The notes beneath the pieces are model-generated. The model was not told the origin of the DNA and did not search any database. It worked only from the letters and a program-made list of their open reading frames with translations. Shown here piece after piece: positions 1-8,994 of a stretch of 64,000 nucleotides of DNA. A program made the position numbers and the translations under genes. This stretch comes from DATFPK01 sp035264885 (lineage in GTDB: Bacteria > Actinomycetota > Thermoleophilia > Solirubrobacterales > 70-9): contig DATFPK010000049.1 in assembly GCA_035264885.1 (NCBI GenBank), positions 9,596-73,595 of the forward strand. The letters are read 5' to 3'. The first letter of the stretch is position 1. Every line of letters begins with the position of its first letter.

Positions 1-750
1 GTCGCGGTTCCCCTGCGCCTCGAACCGGTCGAGCGGCTCGGAGACCGCGAGGCCGGTGTCGTCGGCGAGGCGCCTGCGGACGAGCCCGGCGAAGTCGGGA
101 TGAGTGTTCAGGCCGGTCCCGGTTGCGGTCCCCCCGAGAGGGATCTGCCCGACCCGGCCGAGCGTTCCCTCGACTCGCTCGATGCCGAGCCGCACCTGCG
201 CGGCGTAGCCGCCGAACTCCTGGCCGAGGGTGACCGGCACGGCGTCCATCAGGTGCGTGCGCCCCGCCTTGACGACGTCGGCGAACTCGGAAGCTTTCGC
301 CTCGAGGGCCCGGGCCAGGTCTTCCATCGCTGGCAGCAGGTCCTCGTGGACCTCTCCCAGCGCGGCCAGGTGCACGGCGGACGGGAAGACGTCGTTAGAG
401 GACTGGCCCATGTTGACGTGGTCGTTGGGATGGACCCCGTCCCCGGCGAGGTTCGCGATCACCTCGTTGGCGTTCATGTTCGAGGAGGTCCCCGAGCCGG
501 TCTGGAACACGTCGATTGGGAACTGCCCGTCGTGGCGCCCCTCGGCCACCTCGTCCCCGGCCGCGGCGATCCGCTCGGCAACCTCGCTGTCGAGCTCGCC
601 CAGCTCCGCGTTAACTCGGGCGGCCGCCGCCTTCAGGCGGCCGAGCCAGCGGACGACCGGGACGGGGACCCGCTCGCCCGACACGGGGAAGTTCTCGACC
701 GCCTTGGCCGTTTCGCCACCCCAGAACTGCTCTGCCGTCTCCTGCTTCAT
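1..750 (-). CDS. fumC: Fumarate hydratase class II (partial, N-terminal 250 residues)
   Basis: The reverse strand reads from ATG at 750 to the window edge with no stop. It encodes the N-terminal part of a class II fumarase, which hydrates fumarate to malate in the TCA cycle in the cytoplasm. Visible family segments are GSGTSSNMNANEV, HVNMGQSSNDVFP, KAGRTHLMDAVPVTLGQEF and GTATGTGLN, all typical of the fumarase/aspartase superfamily. The signature loop GSSxMPxKxNP would lie beyond the edge. Aspartate ammonia-lyase and argininosuccinate lyase are the relatives to exclude; the GRTHLMDA segment with a fumarase-like N-terminus (EQFWGGET) favours fumarase. A GAGGAG stretch lies about 20 nt upstream. 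It follows a lipoprotein gene by 29 nt on the same strand, so they may be co-transcribed. Confidence 0.93.
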   Translation of the reverse strand, partial: MKQETAEQFWGGETAKAVENFPVSGERVPVPVVRWLGRLKAAAARVNAELGELDSEVAERIAAAGDEVAEGRHDGQFPIDVFQTGSGTSSNMNANEVIANLAGDGVHPNDHVNMGQSSNDVFPSAVHLAALGEVHEDLLPAMEDLARALEAKASEFADVVKAGRTHLMDAVPVTLGQEFGGYAAQVRLGIERVEGTLGRVGQIPLGGTATGTGLNTHPDFAGLVRRRLADDTGLAVSEPLDRFEAQGNRD

Positions 751-779
751 GCGTATCCCAGCGTATCCGGCGCTGCTCC

Positions 780-1238
780 TCAGCCGCCTTCGCGGCCGGC
801 CTCGAGGCCGCGGCGGTATCCGGGGGTCGAGGACAGCGGGGGCGCGCCGGTCTCCGCCACCGATCCCAGCCGGCGCAGGAGGTCGGCGTGGACGCCGCCG
901 GTCTCCGCGGCGCCGCGCTCGGCGGCGCCCACCAGATAGCCGAGCCGCACAGCCATGGGACCGGCCGGACGCCGGCGAGCGCCGGCGGCAAGGCCCTCGG
1001 CGGCGCCCACCATGGCGCCCCCGGCCTCGCTCAGCTCTCCCGCCGGCTGCCCCGGGATCAGGCACTCGCTGATCTGGACGCCGTCCACGAGCTCGACATC
1101 GCCCGGGGCGACGCGCAGCGCCGACTGGAAGGCCGCGGCTCCGGTCAGACAGGCGGCCGGTGTGGAGTCCTCCCCGGACCCGCAGCCGGCGACGGCGAGG
1201 GCGATGCAGGCAAGGAGGCAGCGGGCGGCACGAGCCAC
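780..1238 (-). CDS. Putative lipoprotein of unknown function
   Basis: This is a 152-residue protein with a lipoprotein signal peptide: a short basic n-region, the hydrophobic stretch CLLACIALAVAG and a lipobox VAGC around Cys19, followed by GSGEDS. It is therefore probably exported and lipidated on the outer face of the membrane. The remainder is Ala/Gly-rich with no motif I recognise. The GTG start at 1238 is supported by a TAGGAT hexamer (1245-1250) six bases upstream, the leaderless-type spacing seen across this window. It sits 29 nt upstream of fumC on the same strand. No function is inferred. Confidence 0.65.
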   Translation of the reverse strand: MARAARCLLACIALAVAGCGSGEDSTPAACLTGAAAFQSALRVAPGDVELVDGVQISECLIPGQPAGELSEAGGAMVGAAEGLAAGARRRPAGPMAVRLGYLVGAAERGAAETGGVHADLLRRLGSVAETGAPPLSSTPGYRRGLEAGREGG

Positions 1239-1269
1239 CCGGCCATCCTAGGCAGGGCCTTGTGCCGGC

Positions 1270-1986
1270 CTAGCGGTCGGCGACCATGCGGGCGGAGACG
1301 CCGCCCGTCTCGGCGCCGGCGGGTCCGCTCGGACCGTCCTGGCCGCCGGTCGGCGGGGGCTTGCGCGGCGGCGTGGAGGTACCGGTGAAGTCGGCGCGGA
1401 AGACCTCGATCCAGGCGGCGGGCCGATAGAGCCGGCCGGGGGCGTGGTTCCAGGAGAGGTGGAGGTGGTGGCCGCAGCCATGGCCCGAGTCCCCGTCATA
1501 TCCGATCCAGCGGAACGGACGCACCGGGACGTTCTGGCGCGGCTCGGACCAGTGGGCGAGTCGAGTGACCGGCCGCCAGCGGCGGCTGCAGCTGGTGCTG
1601 AAGTCGAGCGCCACCACGTCGACCGCGGCCGCGTAGAAGTGATCGGAGCCGGAGACGTGGCAACCGGGGCAGCCGACGGTGCCGACGTTCCTGAGCGGGC
1701 CCGCGTAGCCCTCGGTGACGTAGAACGGAAACCGCTTCTGGAGCCAGCGCAGGTTGGCGATCAGCCGGCTGTCGATCCGTGAGCCGGCCTGGTGGGGGAT
1801 GTCGGCCGGGACGGGGACGATCCGGCCGGGCTTCTTGACGATCCGGGTCGCACCGGGTCCCTGCATCGACGCACCCCCCGCGCCCCCGGCAGGAACGAGC
1901 AGGAGGACGGCGAAGAGGCCGGCCAGAAGGGCCACCGGGAGGCGGCGGATGCCGCCCCGGTTCTTGCTGTGCGGGAAGGAAGCCAA
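1270..1986 (-). CDS. Secreted M15-like (D-Ala-D-Ala carboxypeptidase fold) protein
   Basis: The protein has 238 residues and starts at a TTG. Residues about 15-38 form an export signal (LPVALLAGLFAVLLLVPAGGA) after a basic n-region. The mature part contains GSDHFYAAAVDVV, resembling the SxHxxGxAxD zinc-binding motif of peptidase M15, and later GHHLHLSW, resembling the HxH motif. These suggest a zinc-dependent peptidoglycan peptidase or a relative acting in the cell wall. Two Cys near 105-108 (CPGC) could form a disulfide or bind metal. The C-terminal 40 residues are a Pro/Gly-rich tail. The catalytic Glu is not obvious, so activity is uncertain. The nearest upstream start is TTG; no other start precedes the signal peptide. 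Confidence 0.6.
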   Translation of the reverse strand: MASFPHSKNRGGIRRLPVALLAGLFAVLLLVPAGGAGGASMQGPGATRIVKKPGRIVPVPADIPHQAGSRIDSRLIANLRWLQKRFPFYVTEGYAGPLRNVGTVGCPGCHVSGSDHFYAAAVDVVALDFSTSCSRRWRPVTRLAHWSEPRQNVPVRPFRWIGYDGDSGHGCGHHLHLSWNHAPGRLYRPAAWIEVFRADFTGTSTPPRKPPPTGGQDGPSGPAGAETGGVSARMVADR

Positions 1987-2010
1987 CGTCCCGGCGTCTA
2001 TCGGAGGGCC

Positions 2011-2033
2011 GGGACGGCGCCTTTAGCCGTCCC
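2011..2033. repeat. 8-bp inverted repeat in divergent intergenic region
   Basis: GGGACGGC (2011-2018) pairs perfectly with GCCGTCCC (2026-2033) across a 7-nt loop and is followed by TTT on the plus strand. It lies between the divergent genes starting at 1986 (minus) and 2072 (plus). It could be a small terminator or attenuator hairpin, or an operator. Nothing in the sequence decides between these. Confidence 0.4.
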
Positions 2034-2071
2034 TTTGCCGCCCCCGCGGGCCTGGCGTAGGGTGGCGAGAG

Positions 2072-4864
2072 ATGCCGGCGACGCCATCAACGGCGGCGCC
2101 CGACCGCGCCCCCGACTGGGTCGCCGCGGGGGCGCCCGAGCCCCTCCGCAGCGGGCTCGAGGCCGTGCTCGGGTCCGACCGCGTCCTCGGCCGGGCGACG
2201 GACCTGGTCCGCTACGCCTCGGACGCGAGCCCCTATCGGCTCTTCCCCCGTGCTGTCGTCGCCCCGCGCGACGCGGACGACGTCGCGAAGGTGCTGGCGT
2301 ACGGGCGCGAGCAGGGGGTCCCGGTCACCTTTCGCGCCGCCGGGACCAGCCTGAACGGACAGGCGCAGGGGCAGGGCATCCTCGTCGACGCCAGGCGGCA
2401 CTTCGGCGGCTTGAGCGTCGAGGACGGCGGGAAGACGGCTCGGGTCCGGCCGGGCACGGTCCTCGGCCACGTCAACCGGGCGCTCGCGCCGCGGTTGCGC
2501 AAGCTCGGTCCCGATCCGGCGAGCACGGCGATCGCGACGGTCGGAGGCGTGATCGCGAACAACTCCGGCGGCATGCGCTGCGGGGTCACCCGCGACTCCT
2601 ACAGCACCTTGCGCGCCCTGACCTTCGTCTTGCCCTCGGGGACCAGGATCGACACCGCCGCGGCGGGCGCCGAGGCTGAGTTCGAGGCCCGCGAGCCGTC
2701 CCTGGCTGCCGGGCTCGGCCGGATCCGCGACGAGATCAGGGCCGACCCGGACCTGAGCGGGCGGATCCGCCGCAAGTACGCGATCAAGAACACGATGGGC
2801 TACCGGCTCTGCGCGTTCCTCGACGCGGACTCGCCACTGGAGATCTTCCGGCGCCTCCTGGTGGGGTCCGAGGGCACTCTCGGTTTCGTCGCGGAGGCGG
2901 TGTTCGACACTGTGCCGCTGCCGCGGGCGACGACCACCGCCTGGGTCCACTTCGCCGACGTTGCCGCGGCGGTCGAGCCGGTCCCGGACCTGGTGGCCGC
3001 CGGAGCGAGCGCCGTCGAGCTGATGATGGCGCCGGCGCTCGCGGTCGCCAGCCACAACATCCCCGGGGCCCCGGCCGAGTGGAAGGAGCTGCCACCGGAG
3101 TCGGCTGTGCTGCTGGTCGAATTCGGCGCCGACGAGGAGAGCGGGCTGGCGGACGCGGAGGCTCGAGCGCTCGACCTCCTGGCCGCGCGGGAGCCGATCC
3201 GGCCGATCGACTTCACTCGCGACGGCGAGCGAATCGAGCTGAACTGGCGAGTCCGCGAGGGGCTCCACGGCCTGATCGGCAAGCTTCGCCCCGAGGGGAC
3301 GGCGCTGATCGTCGAGGACGTCTGCGTGCCCCCGGACCGCGTCGCGGAGGGGGTGCGCGACGTGCGCGACCTGCTTGCCGAGCACGGTTTCCTGCCCGGC
3401 GTCGCCGGCCACGCCTCGGCCGGCAACCTCCACTTCATGCTGACGCCGGACTTCTCGCGCCGCGAGGACGTCCGGCGATACGAGGCGTTCATGTCCGGGC
3501 TGGTCGACCTGGTGGTCGACCGCTACGACGGCTCCCTGAAGGCGGAGCACGGCACCGGCGTGAACATGGCGCCGTACGTGGAACGCGAGTGGGGCCCGGA
3601 GGCCACGTCGCTCATGTGGCGGGTCAAGGAGCTCGCCGACCCCGACGGCGTGCTCAGCCCCGGTGTCCTGCTCAACCGCGATCCCGAGGTCCACCTCCGC
3701 AATCTGAAGACGACGCCGCCGATCGAGCCGGAGGCGACCGCCTGCGTGGAGTGCGGATTCTGCGAGCCCGTCTGCCCGAGCCGCGACCTGACGACGACGC
3801 CGCGCCAGCGGATCGTCCTGCGCCGCGAGATGGCGCGCCAGCCGGAAGAGTCGGCGGTCCGCCGGGCGCTCGAGGACGAGTACGAGTACGACGGGCTGGA
3901 GACCTGCGCCGCGGATGGCAGCTGCCGGCTCGCCTGCCCGCTCGGGATCGACACCGGCGCGCTGGTCAAGCGGCTCCGCGCCGCCGGGCACGGGCCTCGC
4001 GCGGAGCGGGCCGCCGTCTCCGTGGCTCGGCGCTGGGGAGCAGCCGAGCTGGCGGCCCGCATGGGTCTGCGCCTGCGCTGTGTCCTGCGACGGATCTCGC
4101 CCGGGCGAGCGGCGGGACTGCCTCCACCGGCACCGCCGCTGCCTTCGACGTCGCGGGAAGGGGCGGCGGCCGTCTACTTCCCGGCCTGCATCAACCGGAT
4201 CTTCGGCCCGTCGGAGGACGCCGGACGCTCTCGCGGGCTGCCGGCGACGCTGGTCGAGGTCTCCGCCCGCGCGGGCCTGCCCCTCTGGATCCCGCACGAC
4301 GTCGCCGGCCGCTGTTGCGCGACGCCCTGGGAGTCGAAGGGCTACCGGCGCGGAGCCGAGGCCAAGTCGGCGGAGATGGCGGCGAGGGTCGCCGCCTGGA
4401 CGGACGGCGGCCGGCTGCCTCTCGTCGTCGACGCCGCCTCCTGCACCCAGGCAGTGGCGGCCCGTGCAGAGGGCACCGAGATACTTGACTCCGTCCAGTG
4501 GGCGGAGCGACTGCTGCCGTGGCTCGAGGTGACCCGTCGTCGCCGGCGTGCCGCCATCCACCCCACGTGCTCCACCCGCCACCTCGGGTTGGAGGCGGCG
4601 CTGGCGCGGCTCGCCGCTGGGCTGGCCGAGGAGGTCCACGTTTCAGCGGGCGCGACGTGCTGCGGCTTCGCCGGCGACCGGGGCTTCCTCCGCCCCGAGC
4701 TGACCGCCGCGGCGACGAAGGAGGAGGCAGGGGAGGTGCGCTGTCTCGGCGCCGACGCGCACCTCTCCCACAACCGGACCTGCGAGGTCGGCCTCGAGCG
4801 CGCCACCGGCCGGCCCTATGAATCGGTGATCTTCCTCCTCGAGGAGTTGACCCGACCGGCCTAG
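2072..4864 (+). CDS. FAD-binding and Fe-S-binding oxidoreductase (GlcD-GlcF type fusion, D-lactate/2-hydroxyacid dehydrogenase family)
   Basis: This 930-residue protein combines three units. Residues about 30-250 are an FAD_binding_4 domain (RAAGTSLNGQAQGQG; GVIANNSGGMRCG). Residues 250-540 are an FAD_oxidase_C domain ending KAEHGTGVNMAPYVE. From about 550 there are two ferredoxin-like clusters (CVECGFCEPVCP; CAADGSCRLACP), then two cysteine-rich CCG segments (CCATPWESKG; CCGFAGDRGF). This is the architecture of membrane-associated D-lactate or glycolate dehydrogenases that pass electrons from FAD through Fe-S clusters to the quinone pool. The exact substrate cannot be read from sequence. A TAGGGT hexamer lies 8 nt before the ATG. 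Its TAG stop overlaps the TAG stop of the convergent SDR gene within one CTAG. Confidence 0.88.
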   Translation: MPATPSTAAPDRAPDWVAAGAPEPLRSGLEAVLGSDRVLGRATDLVRYASDASPYRLFPRAVVAPRDADDVAKVLAYGREQGVPVTFRAAGTSLNGQAQGQGILVDARRHFGGLSVEDGGKTARVRPGTVLGHVNRALAPRLRKLGPDPASTAIATVGGVIANNSGGMRCGVTRDSYSTLRALTFVLPSGTRIDTAAAGAEAEFEAREPSLAAGLGRIRDEIRADPDLSGRIRRKYAIKNTMGYRLCAFLDADSPLEIFRRLLVGSEGTLGFVAEAVFDTVPLPRATTTAWVHFADVAAAVEPVPDLVAAGASAVELMMAPALAVASHNIPGAPAEWKELPPESAVLLVEFGADEESGLADAEARALDLLAAREPIRPIDFTRDGERIELNWRVREGLHGLIGKLRPEGTALIVEDVCVPPDRVAEGVRDVRDLLAEHGFLPGVAGHASAGNLHFMLTPDFSRREDVRRYEAFMSGLVDLVVDRYDGSLKAEHGTGVNMAPYVEREWGPEATSLMWRVKELADPDGVLSPGVLLNRDPEVHLRNLKTTPPIEPEATACVECGFCEPVCPSRDLTTTPRQRIVLRREMARQPEESAVRRALEDEYEYDGLETCAADGSCRLACPLGIDTGALVKRLRAAGHGPRAERAAVSVARRWGAAELAARMGLRLRCVLRRISPGRAAGLPPPAPPLPSTSREGAAAVYFPACINRIFGPSEDAGRSRGLPATLVEVSARAGLPLWIPHDVAGRCCATPWESKGYRRGAEAKSAEMAARVAAWTDGGRLPLVVDAASCTQAVAARAEGTEILDSVQWAERLLPWLEVTRRRRRAAIHPTCSTRHLGLEAALARLAAGLAEEVHVSAGATCCGFAGDRGFLRPELTAAATKEEAGEVRCLGADAHLSHNRTCEVGLERATGRPYESVIFLLEELTRPA

Positions 4865-5727
4865 GGCGGGGGCGGGGCGGCCCGCTCCGGCTCGCGCTCG
4901 GCCTCGCGTACCAGATCGATCAGGTCCGCTTCGCGCTCCATGCGCCGGTCGAGCACCGGGTTGAGGAGCCCGCGCATCGCGGCGAACCCGCGCAGCCAGC
5001 CCGGCGCCATGATCCGCGGCGCGCGCTTCTCCAACCCGTCGGCGATCGCGACGCCGGCCGCGGCGGGTGGCAGCCGCCGCGCCGCGAAGGCCGGCACGCG
5101 CTCGCGGAAGCGCTCCGCCACCGGGTCCTCGGAGTCGAAGGTGTCGCGGACCATCCGCGTGTCGATGAAGCCGAAGTAGGCGACGCCCGCGCTGGCACCG
5201 TGGGGAGCCAGCTCGGTGCGCAGCGCCCGCCCGAAGGACTCGACGCCGGCCTTCGTCGCGGCGTACGCGCTGTTGAGGACGCCGTTGAAGAACGCGTAGA
5301 CCGAGCTGACGACGATTATCTGGCCGCGCCGCTCGACCACCTGCGGGAGGGCCGCCCGCGCCGTCCGCCAGACGCCGACCAGATTGACGTCGATGATCCG
5401 CTCCCATTCGCCGGGATCCGCTTGCCGGACGGTGGTCGCCTCGGCGGGGGCGATGCCTGCGTTGGCCACGGCGACGTCGAGGCCTCCGAAGCGCTCGGTC
5501 GCCGCGGCGACCGCGCCCTCCACCTCGCCCGTCTCGGAAACGTCGGCTCGCAGCCCGAGGGCGCGCTCGCCGAGCCGAGCAGCAGCAGCCGCCGCCTCGT
5601 CGGCGTCGAGATCGGCCAGGACGACGCGCCCGCCGCGGGCGTGGATCTCCCGCGCGGTCTCGTAGCCGATCCCGCGGGCGGCGCCGGTCACGAGCGCCAC
5701 CCTGCCGTTGAGGTCGTAGCGGGGCAC
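4861..5727 (-). CDS. Short-chain dehydrogenase/reductase
   Basis: A classical SDR of 288 residues. The Rossmann motif TGAARGIG follows VALVTG near residue 15. NAG is present in VANAGIAP, and the active site reads VSSVYAFFNGVLNSAYAATK, giving a Ser with YxxxK. It should be a cytoplasmic NAD(P)-dependent oxidoreductase; the substrate is unknown. The open frame extends upstream to a GTG at 5781, but I chose GTG 5727 because TAGGGT (reverse strand of 5736-5741) lies 8 nt before it and the protein then begins VPRYDLNGRVALVTG, the usual SDR length. The stop shares CTAG with the convergent oxidoreductase gene. Confidence 0.85.
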   Translation of the reverse strand: MPRYDLNGRVALVTGAARGIGYETAREIHARGGRVVLADLDADEAAAAAARLGERALGLRADVSETGEVEGAVAAATERFGGLDVAVANAGIAPAEATTVRQADPGEWERIIDVNLVGVWRTARAALPQVVERRGQIIVVSSVYAFFNGVLNSAYAATKAGVESFGRALRTELAPHGASAGVAYFGFIDTRMVRDTFDSEDPVAERFRERVPAFAARRLPPAAAGVAIADGLEKRAPRIMAPGWLRGFAAMRGLLNPVLDRRMEREADLIDLVREAEREPERAAPPPP

Positions 5728-5799
5728 GGCGGCGGACCCTATCGGGGACGTCGCGGCGCCCGGCCCGGGCACGCCCCCCACCTAGAATCGCCTGCTGCC

Positions 5800-8700
5800 A
5801 TGGGCGGGTTCAGGCCAGTCGACGCGAAGCAGTCCTTTCCGGAGCTCGAGGAGGAAATCCTCGAGCGCTGGCGCGAGCGCGAAGTCTTTCGCCGGTCCCT
5901 GGAGAACCGAGAGGGTGCCGAGGTCTGGGGCTTCTACGAGGGGCCGCCGACCGCGAACGGCCGCCCAGGCGCGCACCACGTCCTCTCGCGGGTCTTCAAG
6001 GACATCTATCCCCGCTACAGGACGATGACCGGCTGGCGGGTCCCCCGGAAGGGCGGCTGGGACTGCCATGGGCTTCCGGTCGAGCTCGAGGTCGAGAAGC
6101 AGCTCGGGATCTCCTCGAAGCGGGAGATCGAGGAGTTCGGGATCGCCGAGTTCAACGCCCGCTGCCGCAAGTCGGTCTTCGCCTACGTCGAGGAGTGGAA
6201 CCGCCTGACCGAGCGGATCGGCTTCTGGATCGACCTGGATGACGCCTACCGCACCATGGACGACGACTACATCGAGTCGGCCTGGTGGGCGCTGCGGCGG
6301 ATCTGGGACGACGGCCGGCTCTACGAGGGCCACAAGGTCGTGCCCTACTGCCCGCGGTGCGGTACCGCCCTCTCCTCACACGAGGTCGCGCTGGGCTACC
6401 GCGACGTCGAGGACCCGAGCGTCTACGTGAAGCTGCCGATCCGCGAGGTGGTCCCGAGCGACGAGATCCCGGAGTCGCCGCTCGAGCCCGGCGACCGGCT
6501 CCTGGTCTGGACGACCACGCCCTGGACCCTGATCTCGAATGCCGCGGTCGCGGTCGGCCCCGAGATCGAGTACGCGCGGGCCCGGTCGGGCAATGACACG
6601 TTCGTCCTCGCCCGCGACCTGGTCGAGCGGGTGCTGGGCGAGGGCGCCGAGGTGGTCGCCCACTTCCCCGGCTCGGCCCTCGCCGGCGTCTCCTACGAGC
6701 CACCCTTCGGGTACATCAGCGACTACGGCCCGCGCGGCCACACGGTCCTCGAGGCCGACTTCGTGACCACCGACGAGGGGACCGGTCTCGTCCATACCGC
6801 GATCGCCTTCGGCGAGGACGACTTCCGGCTCGGTGAGGCGTACGGCATCAAGCTCCAGAACCCGGTCGACCCGGAGGGGCGCTTCGACGAGCGGATCACC
6901 GAGTTCGCCGGGCGTTTCGTCAAGGAGGCCGACCCCGACATCGTCGCCGCCCTCGAGCGCGAGGGCCGGCTCTTTCGCGCCGAGAGCTACCTCCACGCCT
7001 ATCCGCACTGTTGGCGCTGCGACACGCCGCTCCTCTACTACGCGATGTCGAGCTGGTACATCGGCACCTCGGAGGCGAAGGACCGGCTGCTGGCCAGCAA
7101 CGAGCAGGTCACGTGGTACCCGCCCCACATCAAGCGGGGGCGGTTCGGCAAGTGGCTGGAGAACAACGTCGACTGGGCGCTCTCGCGGGACCGTTACTGG
7201 GGGACGCCTCTGCCGGTCTGGGAGTGCAGCGGCGAGGACTGCGAGGAACGATTCTGCGCCGGGTCGGTCGCCGACCTGCGCGACCGTGGCGGCCAGGTGC
7301 CGGAGGACCTCCACCGCCCCTATATCGACCAGGTCGTGCTCCGCTGCGAGTCGTGCGGTGGGGATATGCAGCGGGTCCGGTCGGTCATCGACACCTGGTT
7401 CGACTCGGGCGCGATGCCGTTCGCCCAGTTCCACTACCCGTTCGAGGGCGAGGACCTGTTCGAGGAGCGTTTCCCCGCCGACTACATCTGCGAGGCGATC
7501 GACCAGACCCGCGGCTGGTTCTACACGCTGCTCGCCGAGTCGACCGTCCTGTTCGACACGACCAGCTATCGCAACTGCGTCTGCCTCGGCCTGATCCTCG
7601 ACCCCGAGGGGCAGAAGATGTCGAAGAGCCGCGGCAACGTCGTCGACCCGTGGGAGGTGATCGCCGCCCACGGCGCCGATGCATTCCGCTGGTACTACTT
7701 CACCGCACAGCAGCCCTGGGCCGGCTACCGCTTCTCCGTCGACACCGTCGGCGAGGCGGTCCGCCAGTTCCTGCTGACGCTCTGGAACACGTACTCGTTC
7801 TGGGTGCTTTATGCGAATGCGGAAGGTCTGGAGCCTGGGGACTTCGCCCAGTCACCGGTCGCCGGTCGCCAGTCGCCGGACGAGGAAGCGGCAGTTGATC
7901 TCGACCGATGGGCTCTCTCTCGGCTCCAGGCGACGACCGAAGTCGTTCGAGAGCGGATGGAGGACTTCGATTGCACCACCGCCGGCCGGGCGATCGCGGC
8001 CTACGTCGAAGAGCTCTCGAACTGGTACGTCCGGCTTTCGCGGCGCCGCTTCTGGGAGGGCGACCGGGCCGCCTTCGCGACGCTCCGCCATTGCCTGCTG
8101 GAGACGGCGGCGCTGCTGGCGCCGTTCACCCCCTTCCTGGCCGAGGAGCTGCACGCCAACCTGGCCGGCGGGACGGCGGACGAGTTCGGCGAGCTGCCGG
8201 ACTCGGTCCACCTGCGCGACTTCCCCGAGCCCGACCCCGGCTTGGCCGATCCGCGGCTGGAGGCCGACATGGAGGCCGTGCGGCTGACCGTCGAGCTGGG
8301 CCGCGCCGCCCGGGCCGGGGCCAAGGTCAAGATGCGCCAGCCGCTGCGCCGCGCCGTCGTCGTCGCCAGCGACGCCGAGCGCGAGGCGATCTCCGCCAGC
8401 GCGGACCTGATCCGAGCCGAGCTCAATGTCAAGGGCCTCGAGTTCGTCGCCGAGGAGGCCGAGCTCGTGTCCTACCGGGTCAAGCCCGACTATCGCGCCC
8501 TCGGGCCGCGCTTCGGCAAGCAGATGCCCCAGGTGGCGGCGGCGATCGAGAGCCTCGACGCCGGCCACGTCGCGGCCGCGATCGAGGAGCAGCGCGAGTT
8601 CGGGATCAACGTCGACGGGCACGACCACCGGATCTCGCCCGAGGAGGTGAGCCTGGTCATGGCGCCGCTCGAGGGCTACGAGGTCGAGGCCGAGGCGGGT

Positions 8701-8994
8701 CACGCGGTCGCGCTCGCACTCGAGCTCGACGACGAGCTGCGCCGCGAGGGCCTGGCCCGGGAGATCGTCCATGCCGTCCAGAACGCCCGCAAGGCGGCTG
8801 GTCTGGAGGTCACGGACCGGATCGAGCTGTCGCTGGGCGGGGACGACGAGCTGCTCGCTGCCGCCCGCGAGCACGAGGCCTACATCGCCGGCGAGACACT
8901 GGCGACCGACGTCGGCTACGCCTCGGCCGACGGCGGCGCCGCAGCCTCGATCGAGGGCAGGCGGCTCTCGATCGGGGTCAGCCGCAGCGGCTAG
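5800..8994 (+). CDS. ileS: Isoleucyl-tRNA synthetase, type 2-like, with GAHH in place of HIGH
   Basis: This 1064-residue class I synthetase charges tRNA-Ile. It has the N-terminal catalytic half (GPPTANG at 48-54), a CP1 editing domain (TWTTTPWTLISNAAVAVGP-like region; DEGTGLVHTA; FGEDD), KMSKS at 606-610, DTWFDSGAMPF, and an anticodon-binding C-terminal region. Overall it resembles the long eukaryote-like IleRS2 group. The HxGH signature is replaced by G57-A58-H59-H60 (nt 5968-5979), that is GxHH with first and third positions exchanged. This arrangement has been described in mupirocin-hyper-resistant IleRS2 enzymes. No second ileS is in the window, so this could be the only copy or a paralogue. 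A TAGAAT hexamer lies 11 nt upstream of ATG. The stop overlaps thioredoxin's stop in CTAG. Confidence 0.95.
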   Translation: MGGFRPVDAKQSFPELEEEILERWREREVFRRSLENREGAEVWGFYEGPPTANGRPGAHHVLSRVFKDIYPRYRTMTGWRVPRKGGWDCHGLPVELEVEKQLGISSKREIEEFGIAEFNARCRKSVFAYVEEWNRLTERIGFWIDLDDAYRTMDDDYIESAWWALRRIWDDGRLYEGHKVVPYCPRCGTALSSHEVALGYRDVEDPSVYVKLPIREVVPSDEIPESPLEPGDRLLVWTTTPWTLISNAAVAVGPEIEYARARSGNDTFVLARDLVERVLGEGAEVVAHFPGSALAGVSYEPPFGYISDYGPRGHTVLEADFVTTDEGTGLVHTAIAFGEDDFRLGEAYGIKLQNPVDPEGRFDERITEFAGRFVKEADPDIVAALEREGRLFRAESYLHAYPHCWRCDTPLLYYAMSSWYIGTSEAKDRLLASNEQVTWYPPHIKRGRFGKWLENNVDWALSRDRYWGTPLPVWECSGEDCEERFCAGSVADLRDRGGQVPEDLHRPYIDQVVLRCESCGGDMQRVRSVIDTWFDSGAMPFAQFHYPFEGEDLFEERFPADYICEAIDQTRGWFYTLLAESTVLFDTTSYRNCVCLGLILDPEGQKMSKSRGNVVDPWEVIAAHGADAFRWYYFTAQQPWAGYRFSVDTVGEAVRQFLLTLWNTYSFWVLYANAEGLEPGDFAQSPVAGRQSPDEEAAVDLDRWALSRLQATTEVVRERMEDFDCTTAGRAIAAYVEELSNWYVRLSRRRFWEGDRAAFATLRHCLLETAALLAPFTPFLAEELHANLAGGTADEFGELPDSVHLRDFPEPDPGLADPRLEADMEAVRLTVELGRAARAGAKVKMRQPLRRAVVVASDAEREAISASADLIRAELNVKGLEFVAEEAELVSYRVKPDYRALGPRFGKQMPQVAAAIESLDAGHVAAAIEEQREFGINVDGHDHRISPEEVSLVMAPLEGYEVEAEAGHAVALALELDDELRREGLAREIVHAVQNARKAAGLEVTDRIELSLGGDDELLAAAREHEAYIAGETLATDVGYASADGGAAASIEGRRLSIGVSRSG

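Noticed and set aside
2087..4639. 850-residue open frame antisense to the FAD/Fe-S oxidoreductase.
   Set aside because: It is a GC-rich antisense shadow with Arg/Gly/Asp-rich composition and no recognisable motif. The plus-strand product has a full domain set.
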